From Narthecium ossifragum (lineage: Eukaryota; Streptophyta; Magnoliopsida; Dioscoreales; Nartheciaceae), in the NCBI GenBank assembly GCA_963920575.1, contig OY986969.1, positions 22,049,434-22,113,433 of the forward strand: 64,000 bases of DNA. The letters run 5' to 3'. A model generated the notes under the pieces. That model did no database searches. It saw nothing but the letters and a program-made list of their open reading frames with translations, and was not told the DNA's origin. This document shows, one piece after another, positions 54,691 through 64,000 of the stretch. The translations under genes and the position numbers were made by a program. Position 1 is the stretch's first letter. Every line of letters starts with the position of its first letter.

Positions 54691-55489
54691 ACAGATCAAG
54701 CGAGATCAAATCTGGTTCAAATTGGGTCTTGTCTGATCCCAAATGACTCAATCATGCTACGTTGGAGCCAGATCTAGTCAAATTAACTTGATTGAGTCAG
54801 ACAGAACCAGACCTAACTGGATTAAGCGGGCTTGGCTCAACCGGCTGAGGGAACTCTGGCCTTGATCAACAGCGAGGGAGGATTGGCGGTCGTCGATGCC
54901 AATGGTGAGGAGGGATCGTGAAAGCCACAGGGTTCGATCTACTGGTTTCGGATCGAATTGTTGAGCAGCGTAGCCGATGAGATCATGTACGGCGGTGCCG
55001 GCTTCCTTTGAGAAGAAGGGCTGTGAGTCGGGGCGGAGCTGGGCCACCGAATGTGGTCGGGAGGTAGTCAAGAAGTGGTCGGGGACGAAGAGGAAGCCGG
55101 ATATGGACTGAGATGGGGTTTTGGGAGGTCGGGGTGGCATGATATGGTGGGTTAGGCAAGGGCGGCGTCGGGATTCGACGAGGTGGGGCTCGGGTAGGGG
55201 TTCCGACGAGGTTGGAGGTCGAGGATGACGTTGGAAGGTGGCGGTGGCCAACATGCCACCAAAGTTCATGGAGGGGACGCGACTGCTGGTCGTGGTGGAA
55301 TAAAGCTTTTGTCGGCGTCGGATATGGGAGAGGCGGAGTTTGTTGGCCTGAGATGGGAAATGGGATAGAGGTGGAGGTGGAGGGGTTAGCCGGGATTCCT
55401 TGCGGTGGCGGCTATAGGTGAAGCATTGGCAAGGCGAATCCGAGGTATGCCAGGAGGCTAAGTCGTGAGCCGATCGGCCAGAGGATAAA
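54691..55489. other. Low-complexity DNA, possibly related to 58.4-58.7 kb
   Basis: The minus-strand frame 55269-54778 includes DLIGYAAQQFDPKPVDRTLW and LTIGIDDRQSS. A similar but diverged reading (IAYGCA...DDRTSLLAGD) exists on the minus strand at about 58590-58470. These may be two diverged copies of a captured gene fragment. I do not recognise the family. Confidence 0.3.
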
Positions 55490-55885
55490 AAGGAGAGAGA
55501 AATGGGTGGGAAAAAAGAGAAAAGAGAAAAGAGAAAAGAAAAAAGAAAAAAGAGAAAAGAAAAAGAAAAAAGAAAAAAGAAAAAAGAAAAAAGAAAAAAG
55601 AAAAAAGAAAAAAGAAAAAAGAAAAAAGAAATGATATTTTGGTTTTTTTGTAGTTAATTGTCAATAACACCATTTTAACAAAAAATTTCATTAAAAACCC
55701 CATTAGCTTTATATTTAAGCTTAGAACCCCATCACGGTATTAGCTGTCAGGGTATTAATGTTTCAAAAGTCAAAATTGCCCTTCTATGCCAATTCCCTCC
55801 TCTTCTTACTTGTTACCTACTTACCTCTCCTCTCTCTCTCTAGCCCCCCCCCTCCCCCACACACTCTTCTCACTTCCTGATCTTG
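55490..55885. repeat. Inverted copy of 46810-47159, with (AAAAAG)n tract
   Basis: The (gaaaaaa)n tract at 55505-55635 is followed by atgatattttggttttttt and ccccatcacggtattagctg, the reverse complement of 46.8-47.2 kb. The closing phrase ctcacttcctgatcttgacc is repeated again at 55966-55986. Confidence 0.8.
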
Positions 55886-56830
55886 ACCAAGCACATGCCC
55901 TCTCTCTCTCTCTCTCTCTCTCGTTCTCACCCCACCCACCCCCCCCCCCCCCCCCACACTTTTCTCACTTCCTGATCTTGACCAAGCACAGGCCGACGTC
56001 CAACCCTTGCACGGAGCTCCTTCGCCGGATCATCGGAGATCCCAGCTCGTGTCCATGATTGTGCCCCGTCGTTGGCTCACCTCTCAGACCCCTCGCTGCC
56101 ACGACCACCAGCTCCCTCGCCTCCCTGCCACAATCCCACGCCACCGCCTCCGCCCTCGCCGTTACACGCGTCGCCGACCACCCCGGAACCCATTACCGTA
56201 ACCCATGGCCATTAACCCCGACCAGCTCCCCAGACCGCCAACTCCTCCTCCATCGGAGCCGCGCGCACCTACGGCCAATGCTTACTCCAGAAGCCGCGGT
56301 GGTGGTAGCACCACGGAGATGCCATGGAAAGCTCCACCACCATGGGAGGCAGGGGCAGGGGCGATCTCGGGCTCAAGGTCCTGGATCGGAAGCAGTGGGT
56401 CAAGGAGGAGGCCATCAAAGCTGGGCCGGATACGGGCGGCGCACATGGAGGCGAAGGGGGTTTCCGTCGGAGGGCGGCGGGCTCCAGTGGAGGCGATGTT
56501 GGATCCAAGAGGAAGGCGGCGAGCTCTGATGGAGGTGGTGCTGGATCCAAGAGGAGAGCGGATCAAGCCGGATCTGGGAGGGTGATGGACCTCGGGCAGA
56601 TCCCGGTGAGGAGGACGGTCGTGCGGCGTCGATCGGCGCCGTTGGGGGCGACGGGCGCCTGTGAGGAGGACGGGGAGATCGTCACAATGGAGAGGAAAAG
56701 AGTATAAAAAATGGGTTGTGGATCTTAATAAATAGAGAAAAATGGAAAAAAATAGGGGAAAATGTGCAAAAAAAAAAAAGAAAATTAAGAAGAAAAGTTA
56801 AGGTGACCAAAGACACTTTTGATGAAGAAT
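55886..56830. other. CT- and GC-rich low-complexity DNA, no gene recognised
   Basis: It holds a (CT)n run (55898-55922), a poly-C tract (55938-55956) and several overlapping frames on both strands with Pro/Arg/Gly-rich products. A repeated gagctctgatggaggtggtg / ggatccaagaggaaggcggc unit lies at 56470-56560. There is no recognisable domain. Confidence 0.35.
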
Positions 56831-57112
56831 TTAGACAGATGAAAATACATTTAAAAAAATAAAAATGCATTTAAAAAGATGAAAATGAAATTAGAAAGAT
56901 GGAAATCAATGTAGAAAGATGAAAATAAATTTAAAAAGATGAAAATGCAAGAAAATTGAAAGTGAATTTTGAAAGATGAAAATGAATTTAGAAAAATGGA
57001 AATACATTTAGAAAGATGAAAATGCATTTAAAAAGATGAAAATGAATTTAAAAAAGACGAAAATCAATGTAGAAAGATGAAAATGAATTTACAAATATGA
57101 AAATGCAACAAA
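56831..57112. repeat. Minisatellite gatgaaaatgcatttaaaaa, block 2
   Basis: Same orientation as block 1, with units of 18-22 bp and frequent indels. At about 57112-57125 the orientation flips to the long tcattttcatcttt array. Confidence 0.85.
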
Positions 57113-57120
57113 GTTGAAAA

Positions 57121-58100
57121 TGAATTTTCATCTTTCTGGATTCATTTTCATATTTCTGAATGCATTTTCATTTTTTTAAATGCATTTTTATGTTTCAAAA
57201 ATCATTGTCATTTTTCAAAAATCATTTTCATCTTTCTGAAATCATTTTCATCTTTCTCAATTCATTTTTATCTTTGTGATTTCATTTTCATCTTTGTGAA
57301 TTCATTTTCATCTTTGTGAATTCATTTTCATCTTTCTGAATGGATATTCATCTTTCTAAAATCATTTTCATCTTTCTAAAATCATTTTCATCTTTGTGAA
57401 TTCATTTTCATCTTTCTGAATGGATATTCATCTTTCTAAAATCATTTTCATCTTTCTAAAATCATTTTCATCTTTGTGAATTCATTTTCATCTTTGTGAA
57501 TTTATTTTCATCTTTCTGAATGCATTTTCTTCTTTCAAAAATCATTTTCATCTTTCTAAAATCATTTTCATCTTTCTAAAATCATTTTCATCTTTCTGAA
57601 TTCATTTTCATCTTTCTAAAATCATTTTCATCTTTCTAAATTCATTTTCATCTTTGTGAATTCATTTTCATCTTTGTGAATTCATTTTCAACTTTGTGAA
57701 TTCATTTTCATCTTTGTGAATTCATTTTGATCGTTCTGAATTTATTTTTATCTTTTTGATTTCATTTTCATATTTTTAAATGCATTTTCATGTTTCAAAA
57801 ATTATTTTCATATTTCTCAAATCATTTTCATTTTTCTGAATTCATTTTCATCTTTGTGAAATTATTTTCATCTTTCTGAATTCATTTTCATCTTCGTGAA
57901 TTCATTTTCATCTTTGTGAATTCATTTTCATCTTTCTAAATTCATTTTCATTTTTTTAAATGCATTTTCATCTTGATGAATTCATTTTCATCTTTTTGAA
58001 TGCATTTTCATGTTTCTAAAATCATTTTCACCTTTCTAAAATCATTTTCATTTTCCTAAATTCATTTTCATCTTTGTGAATTCATTTTCATCTTTCATAC
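57121..58100. repeat. Indel-free 20-bp minisatellite (ttcattttcatctttctgaa), about 49 units
   Basis: Each successive 20 bases reads a variant of ttcattttcatctttgtgaa. The register is kept without a single-base shift for roughly 49 units, although bases vary (tctttct, tctttgt, tatttct). After 58100 the unit breaks down (58101-58200). Confidence 0.9.
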
Positions 58101-58209
58101 ATTTTCATTTTTTTAACTCTATTTTATCATTTTAAATCTATTTTCATCTTCTTAACTTTGTTTTTATCTTTTTAAATGCATTTTCATCTTTTTTAACTCT
58201 TCAAATTAG

Positions 58210-59230
58210 AACTTAATTGGCTGAGATTCTACATCAAGAGTCGCTTGGTCACATCCACTTTTCTTTTATAAATTTCTTTATCATTTCCCATATTTTTCCA
58301 TGTTTTTTACCACTTTTTTCCTATTTTTCTACCATTTCCCCCTATTTTCCTATTTTTACCCCGCTTTTCTCTCTCCTCTTCCTTTATCTCCACGCCCGGC
58401 TCGCCTCCCAAGCCATCCATTGGCTGAAGCGGCTCGATCGGATGGCTGGGAGTTACCGGAGCCCGATCGCCGGCAAGGAGGGATGTACGGTCATCGGCAT
58501 CGCCGGGGATGTGATCGTGATGGCATGAGGACTTGATCCCCTGCGTTAATTCGCCGGTGGCGCAGCCGTAGGCAATGGATCGAAGGTAGTAGCGCCGGCG
58601 GGTCTTGAAGGTAGGAAGGTGGACGTCGTCGCCGGATTTGAGACGGAGATGAAGGAGAAGAGATCGGGAGGGTTAGGGGGTTCCGGATCTAACTATTGTG
58701 GAGGACTGCGAGGCCAGTGGTGGCGGTTCTCGACGGTGGCAGCGCCGGGTTGCAGCAGGGGAGCTCGAGTTGTGGAGGCGAGGACAACGGAGGCGTCGGC
58801 GTCGGAGGGAGGAGCTCGGGGGTGGTTTTCGTGGGTGAGGACGGTCGTGGGGGTCCTGGGCGACGCTGGACGAGGTCTGGGGGGGCGCCGGTGCTCTTTG
58901 ACGGTCGCCGGAGAAGAGAAGGGAGAGAGGAGAGAGAGGAGAGAGGAGAGCGGGGGAGAAAAAGGGAAAAAATATGAAAGGGTATTTTCGCCTTTTTTTG
59001 TGTGTTTTGGGCTTATTAACCGAAAAAAAGTAGGTATAGGGTTTTTGACAAATAACATGGGGTATTGGACAAAGAGACTATCAGTTTTGGAGTTTTAGTC
59101 TAATACCTCATTTTTTTTGACCCCGATTTGGGCTTATTGACCCAAACAAATGGGTATGAGGTCTTCGAGAAAGCGCACGGTGTTTTGTACAAATAGGGGT
59201 CAGATTTAATTAGTACGAGTACAATACGTA
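58210..59230. other. GC-rich then T-rich repeat-like DNA
   Basis: 58400-58960 is GC-rich with overlapping frames of Gly/Arg-rich product and no known domain. 58980-59200 contains two diverged tandem copies (ttgggcttattaaccgaaaa, then ttgggcttattgacccaaac, each followed by a gggtat...ttgacaaat/ttgtacaaat phrase), which look like a transposon terminus. Confidence 0.35.
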
Positions 59231-60611
59231 CGTTCACATGAATGCATGCATGATTGTGATTATTCTACGTATGTTCTTTCTTCGAAGAGATATCAGAGTC
59301 ATGATCATAGCCGGCCAGACCATTGGTTTTTAATCCAAAATTTAAAGCTCATGGTCGAGTTGCAGTAATAATAATTAAAAGAAGCTTGTCTGAAAATTAC
59401 AATTAAGTCAACCATGCCTTTAAAAGTTTAAGTGTGGAATTAATGGATCGAGGCATCCCATGTTTGAAGAATTCTAGGCATTTATCCGAGCTACATACAG
59501 GGGACGGTGGAGAAACGGTCCATCCTGGCTGGCTAGGACCATAGCTCGTTTGATCGTCTCTAAAAGAGGTGAAGAGGTATATATGACACGTACGTATGAA
59601 CTCATTGTCCGAGGAGGAAGGTGAAGGAGATCGATGAGGATTTAATGGTAAAAAAATAAATAGATTTATATATTAACTTAATAATTTCCTTTGTTGATAT
59701 ATAGTCTAAGGAAAAAAGATTTGTGTACATGATTTTTTAGTCATGTAAATTGCACATGACTTACGTGACTATGTATTATTAGTTTACGTGATGGGGACCA
59801 GCGGATGTGAGTGAATCTGAATCGTTGAAAGTGACCATGTATAATGCACATGCCTACGTGGCATGTCCCCCCAATCACTTCTCATAGTCTGAGTTTGAGC
59901 ATTCTCACATAAGATGACCGCCGGACACTTTCTCCATTCAAAACAGACCTATTGGTGTTGGTGAGAAATCCATGTACAAATATCAAGCAACTAAATAAGT
60001 CACATCAATCAATTATATCATATGTCTTTGTATCTTGGTTGTCTTAGGAAAAATCAACGATGGCGTTTGGGGTTGTATGTGCTAACTGTTTAATCAACGA
60101 TGGCTTAATTCTTCAGAAAAAAAAACAAAAAAAAAACAAGAAAAGACTTGGGTCGAGATCACTATTATATGTTTTGGCTGTCGAATTTTGGATCATACGT
60201 ATGTTACTAAAATAAAACGAAGCAATAAATTAGGCCAATCAAGTTGGGGGCCAAGTTAAGGATAACTTTGACCTAATTAAGTTGGCAAAGGTTGCGTCAG
60301 GACTCTGTTCTGATCCCATTAATTAATGTGACCTGTGTCGACCGGCATTACCTACATACATTCATTCTATTCATTATAATAAACCAAAAATATGGACCCA
60401 TCAGTCACAAATATGATATGTAGCAGCCATGACCCAAAAATCTCACAAAGTGCCAATGCACATAGGATATTATTCAACTTCGAAACGTCAGATAGCAACT
60501 TATTTTTGTTGAATATAACAATATATATTGGCTGATCCCTGGACCCTGTTGCCATCATTATTTTAATTTCTTATAGCATATATAGTAGCATATATGCATG
60601 ATAAACAAACT
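59231..60611. other. Intergenic DNA downstream of the chitinase gene
   Basis: AT-rich, with no recognisable gene. The short frame at 60367-60558 has no familiar motif. The region probably includes the chitinase 3' UTR near 60500-60611. Confidence 0.4.
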
Positions 60612-61586
60612 TTAGCAAGTGAGGTTATCTCCAGGAGCCACACCAAGCTGCTGGCAGTACTGCGTGTAATACTGGACACGATTGTTCACAGCGGCCGAGT
60701 TTCCACCGTTGCACTCGATACTATTAATGGCTCGGATGGTCGCCCCGAAGCCTTGGCCGGAGGTGATGACGGAGTGGCAGTTGTTCATCCAAAACCATAG
60801 GGCCGACTGGAATGAGATGAGGTTGTTGTTGGCCAGAGTCTCCGGCGCACGGAGGCCGTCGAATCCAAGGGCATCTCCGCAAGGCCCGTAGTTGTAGTTC
60901 CAGGAGATCTGGAGGGGTCCGCGGCCGTAGTAACCATTGCTGGAGAGGCATGGATACTGGGTGTTGCTTCCATCACAGTAGTTCTTAGATGGGCCATTGA
61001 TCTCATTTATGTAGCAAAAATCTGGATGTAATATGAAACAAATCATAAAATTAAAAATCACGTAATATGGAACATATATATTTGCATGCATGGCTCGAAT
61101 TTAAATAAATTAATTTCATGGAAAGAACATTAACCACAAAAAACAGGTAGATCATGATCAAACAATTAGTGACTCACATCCAGTCTCCTGGGTGACGTGG
61201 GCGAAGAAGGCGGCGATCTCCCTCTTGGAGTCATCGCTGGAGCCGGTGGTGCCGAAGGCCGGGTACTTGCCGGTGGCGGAGATGAACACGTCGCGGGTGT
61301 AGAAGCCGTTGCCTTCGCACCCGCCACCAGCCTGGGAAGTGATGCCGTCGAAGAACGCCTGTGTCACGATATCACCGACCGATCCACCATTGGATGGTGT
61401 GGAGCTGCTGTAGCAGGGGCCCTGCTGGCAGCCGTCGCCGCAGTAAGCGGCGGTGGTGCCACAGTAGCCGAACTTACTGCAGCACAGCCCGGAGGCGCAC
61501 CCGCAGTTCTGGGCATCGCCGACGATGACTCCGGCGACTAAGAGGCTTAGTAGCAAGACAACGCTCGTAGCACTAAATGTCGCCAT
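60612..61586 (-). CDS. Class IV chitinase (hevein domain plus GH19 catalytic domain)
   Basis: Exon 1 runs 61586-61178 and exon 2 61021-60612. The 156-bp intron has GTGAGT and CAG borders, giving 272 residues. Residues 1-25 are a signal peptide ([20 protein letters not shown]...GDA). Residues 26-58 are a hevein-type chitin-binding domain rich in Cys ([31 protein letters not shown]). A Ser/Gly-rich linker leads to the GH19 domain from about residue 70. Catalytic acids are likely E134 in HVTQETG and E143 in [19 protein letters not shown] and [11 protein letters not shown] follow. Short length and the deletions typical of class IV mark the class. The enzyme hydrolyses chitin in the apoplast and takes part in antifungal defence. 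No vacuolar C-terminal extension is visible after DNLTC. Confidence 0.95.
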
Positions 61587-61667
61587 TGAGTTGAGAATGG
61601 TTTGGAAAGATGGTTATCTAGCTCGCTGTGTGGGATGAGTGGTGATGTTTGGGTAGGACTTGGGGGG

Positions 61668-61683
61668 TATTTATATTTTATAA
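61668..61683 (-). promoter_or_regulatory. TATA box of the chitinase gene
   Basis: On the minus strand TATAAAATATAAATA lies about 85-95 bp upstream of the ATG at 61586, a normal distance for a short-leader plant gene. Confidence 0.65.
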
Positions 61684-61689
61684 GATGTT

Positions 61690-61940
61690 GATATGAGTGA
61701 TCAGAGGTAATAGGTATGCATGGACCGTTTCGTGGTCCCGTTTTGATCTTCAAAGCGTGTTGGGGGCCGTCTTGGTTGACTCCATGCATGCATGCCGGCC
61801 TGGTGATCAGGAAGAATTAAAGCATGCATAGGAAAAAGTTAACGTGGCAAATTAAGAGCTTATCGTACGTGAAGGATAAGAATGGGATATATATTCTTGA
61901 AAAAAGGTTTATATAAAGTCATATATATTATATTACGGAA
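61690..61940. other. Upstream flank of the chitinase gene
   Basis: Probable promoter DNA, with atgcatgcatg at about 61785. No other gene was seen. Confidence 0.3.
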
Positions 61941-62865
61941 AATTGCCGTTTAGTCTTTTTGGGATAAGTTCTTTACTATTTAGTCTCCTTGAAAGATTTT
62001 AAGCCATTTAGTCCCTTTTTGGACAGCTGTATTTTTTTTATCTCTAAAATACCCTTTATGTATTTTATTAAATGAGAGATGGATGGATAGTTTTTGAATT
62101 AGGTGGTTGGCATTAATTGGAGTGGTTGGGAATATATACACCTATTCACAATACAGGAAAGACATGCATGCATCCACTTATGACTGGATGCATGCATTAA
62201 TGGGGGCATTAATAGTAACTACAATTATGGGAAGTAACTACAAATATTAGTAGTTACTTCCCAGTTTTCCTACCTTTTTTCTGGGATAGTAACTACAAAT
62301 TATGGAAAAGTAACTACAATTATGGAAAGTAACTACAAATATTGGTAGTTACTTCCCAGTTTTCCTACCTTTTTCTATGCGATAGTAATTACAAATTATG
62401 GAAAAGTAGCTACAATTATGGGAAGTAACTGCAAATATTGATAGTTACTTCCCAGTTTTCCTACCTTTTTCCTGGGATAGTAACTACAAATTATGAAAAA
62501 GTAACTACAATTATGGGAAGTAACTAAATGGGAAGTAACTACAAATATTGGTAGTTACTTTCCAGTTTTCCTACCTTTTTCCTGCCATAGTAACTACAAA
62601 TTATGGAAAAATAACTACAATTATGGGAAGTAACTACAAATATTGGTAATTACTTCCCAGTTTTCCTACATTTTTCCTGCGATAGTAACTACAAATTATG
62701 GAAAAGTAACTACAATTATGGGAAGTAACTACAAATATTGGTAGTTACTTCCAAAAATATTGTAAAGTAATTCCAATATTTAATAAATAGACATTTTATA
62801 AATAGTTTGAAGTATTTTTCTATTAGAATTTTTGGGAAATAACTACATATATTGCTAGTTATTTC
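61941..62865. mobile_element. Element with GTAACTAC array, related to that at 27.6-29.3 kb
   Basis: The head (tttagtccctttttggacag, ctgtattttttttatctcta and aaataccc) matches the head at about 27645. From 62213 to 62755 a unit of about 105 bp is repeated about five times (gatagtaactacaaattatg; ggaagtaactacaaatattg, then gtagttacttcc), each with a 12-bp-armed palindrome ggaagtaactac/gtagttacttcc. The right end joins an LTR at 62866. Confidence 0.65.
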
Positions 62866-64000
62866 CAATGAAGGATCGATCCTCTACTTGGAGAAGATCG
62901 ATCCTGGGTCTTGGGTACCATGGTTACCCTGCGTCGCGAGAAGGATCGATCTTCCTGGGAGGAAGGATCGATCTTTCTTGGCGTAACAAGAAGGGTGCCC
63001 TCTGTCTCGAGAAAGATCGATCTTCCTTGGAGGAAGGATTGATCTTCTTTAGCTCGATAGTGAGGGAAGGTGGTAGGCGATGGATTCGATCGCCGATTCG
63101 GGCTTCTCGGGTAGCCCGGGTCTAGCCCTAGGACCGGGGTTTGGGGTAGTCGAGGATTATGACGTGATTGTTATCAATGATTATGTTGATATGATTCAAG
63201 GATTATTAGGTAGTCGGACGGGAGTATTGTGGTTGAGGTTTAGAAGTCGTGTTGTTTCTCCAAGGCCAAGTGTTAAGGATGGATGTCGATGCGTTCCCTG
63301 ACATGTGTGTCCCCGCGAGAGATGGTATGACTGGGTAGGGTGGTACCTGAACAGGAGCCTGCAGTATTTGTTTCCTCTCATTTGTTCTTGGGTAAGGGTG
63401 ATCCTGCATGGTGCCGTTCCCATGTTGGTGCTTAGGGTGATCTTGGTAACATGTTCAAGATAGAGGTCCATGACGGGAGCCCTTGGGACATCGATAGGGT
63501 TATGGGACCCTTGACATTCCTTAGACTTAGGCGGAGAGACAATACAGTTGTTGTTTTCCTCCTTTCAGTGTGACGTAGAATAGCGTAGAACCTTACTGAG
63601 CAAACTTTGTTGCTCACTCCTACCTGGGCTGCATCGGCGACGCAGGTCGATGCAGTTCCTTCTTTTTCAGGTAGTTGCGGCTTGGAGGCGACACTCCCCA
63701 TGGCGGCGCGTGAGAACGAGGACATCATCACTTTATCTTATTCAATTGATGTACAGCCTTGAATGTATGAATTGTAATATAAAGGAGAAGTGTATTTGTA
63801 TTTCAATTTGATGTAAATTGATCAGAGATTATTGTATTTAGAGGACTTGAACCATTGTTGTATCTTTTGTTAAAGTTAATTGAGTATTGTAGTAGATAAT
63901 TTGTTTTATGATTTGATGATAGGATAGTTTAAATTAATTGTGAATATTATGATCGCGCACCAGGTTTAAAAGTGATGTTTACATGGGAGGCTCTCGCCGT
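62866..64000 (+). mobile_element. LTR copy of the TGTGAGGACCCG family, 5' truncated, runs off the window
   Basis: It starts within the palindrome array (aaggatcgatcctctacttg) and follows the LTR at 33760-34010, including aagaagggtgccctctgtct and several gatcgatc pairs. It then parallels 34480-34990 and 25640-26110 (cgggtagcccgggtctagcc; ggctgcat near 63630; gagcaaactttgttgctcactcc). No LTR end was reached before the window ends. Confidence 0.75.

Noticed and set aside
46810..55885. Reading the inverted repeats as the TIRs of one 9-kb element
   Set aside because: The Copia LTR broken at 46809 does not continue after 55885 and no target duplication was seen, so a single insertion is not supported.
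55786..56707. Several 90-156 codon frames on both strands
   Set aside because: They are CT-, C- and GGA-rich low-complexity DNA with no domain and contradictory strands.

Overview
The window is nuclear DNA of a flowering plant and most likely a monocot. The evidence is spliced plant genes (a TIC20 import component, a THA8-like PPR protein, a class IV chitinase, a PIP-type secreted peptide), very GC-rich single-exon coding sequences beside AT-rich introns, and a dense, nested mix of LTR retrotransposons, LINEs, hAT, PIF/Harbinger, MULE-like and Helitron-like DNA. The species cannot be fixed from sequence alone. There is no prokaryotic gene organisation and no CRISPR. A run of 200 N lies at 29267-29466.

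Host genes: last two exons of a TBC-domain RabGAP (101-868, +); a PPR gene related to THA8 (10484-11665, -, last exon not found); a small conserved protein (13969-14454, +) convergent with a TIC20-family gene (14665-15273, -); a PIP-type peptide precursor (20662-20892, +); a three-exon plant protein of unknown function (37554-39051, -); and a complete class IV chitinase (60612-61586, -). The rest is mostly transposon-derived.

Layout. 1-9 kb: RabGAP end, a long-TIR element, and a broken Copia element between 530-bp direct repeats. 10-15.3 kb: the gene island, with a probable gene-fragment-carrying element at 11.8-13.3 kb. 15.9-19.3 kb: a possible Helitron and a 2-kb TIR element carrying pieces of an EXORDIUM-like gene and a CIPK kinase gene. 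20.5-36.5 kb: two PIP copies separated by a LINE. The LINE was split by a Gypsy element (TSD TCCAT), itself split by a 2.6-kb solo LTR (TSD CACCT), and by a hAT element (TSD GTTCTGGC), itself split by a 2.5-kb solo LTR (TSD CTCAT). The second PIP copy has lost its signal peptide. 36.6-42 kb: an eEF1A-derived fragment duplicated on either side of the 37.5-kb gene and of two head-to-head LTRs. 42-46.8 kb: a Tourist-like MITE and a gag-only Copia element. 46.8-54 kb: a perfect hairpin, an apparently intact PIF/Harbinger nuclease gene, a duplicated host exon and a 5' LINE fragment. 54-59 kb: low-complexity and 20-bp minisatellite DNA in both orientations. 60.6-61.7 kb: chitinase. 62-64 kb: a second GTAACTA-type array fused to another LTR copy.

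The least ordinary features are arrays of short palindromes (GGATCGATCC, ACGGTCGAT/ATCGACCGT, GTAACTAGTTAC) inside several mobile-element families, and TIR elements that carry host gene fragments. All coordinates and translations were read by eye, and family names rest on remembered motifs, not on searches.
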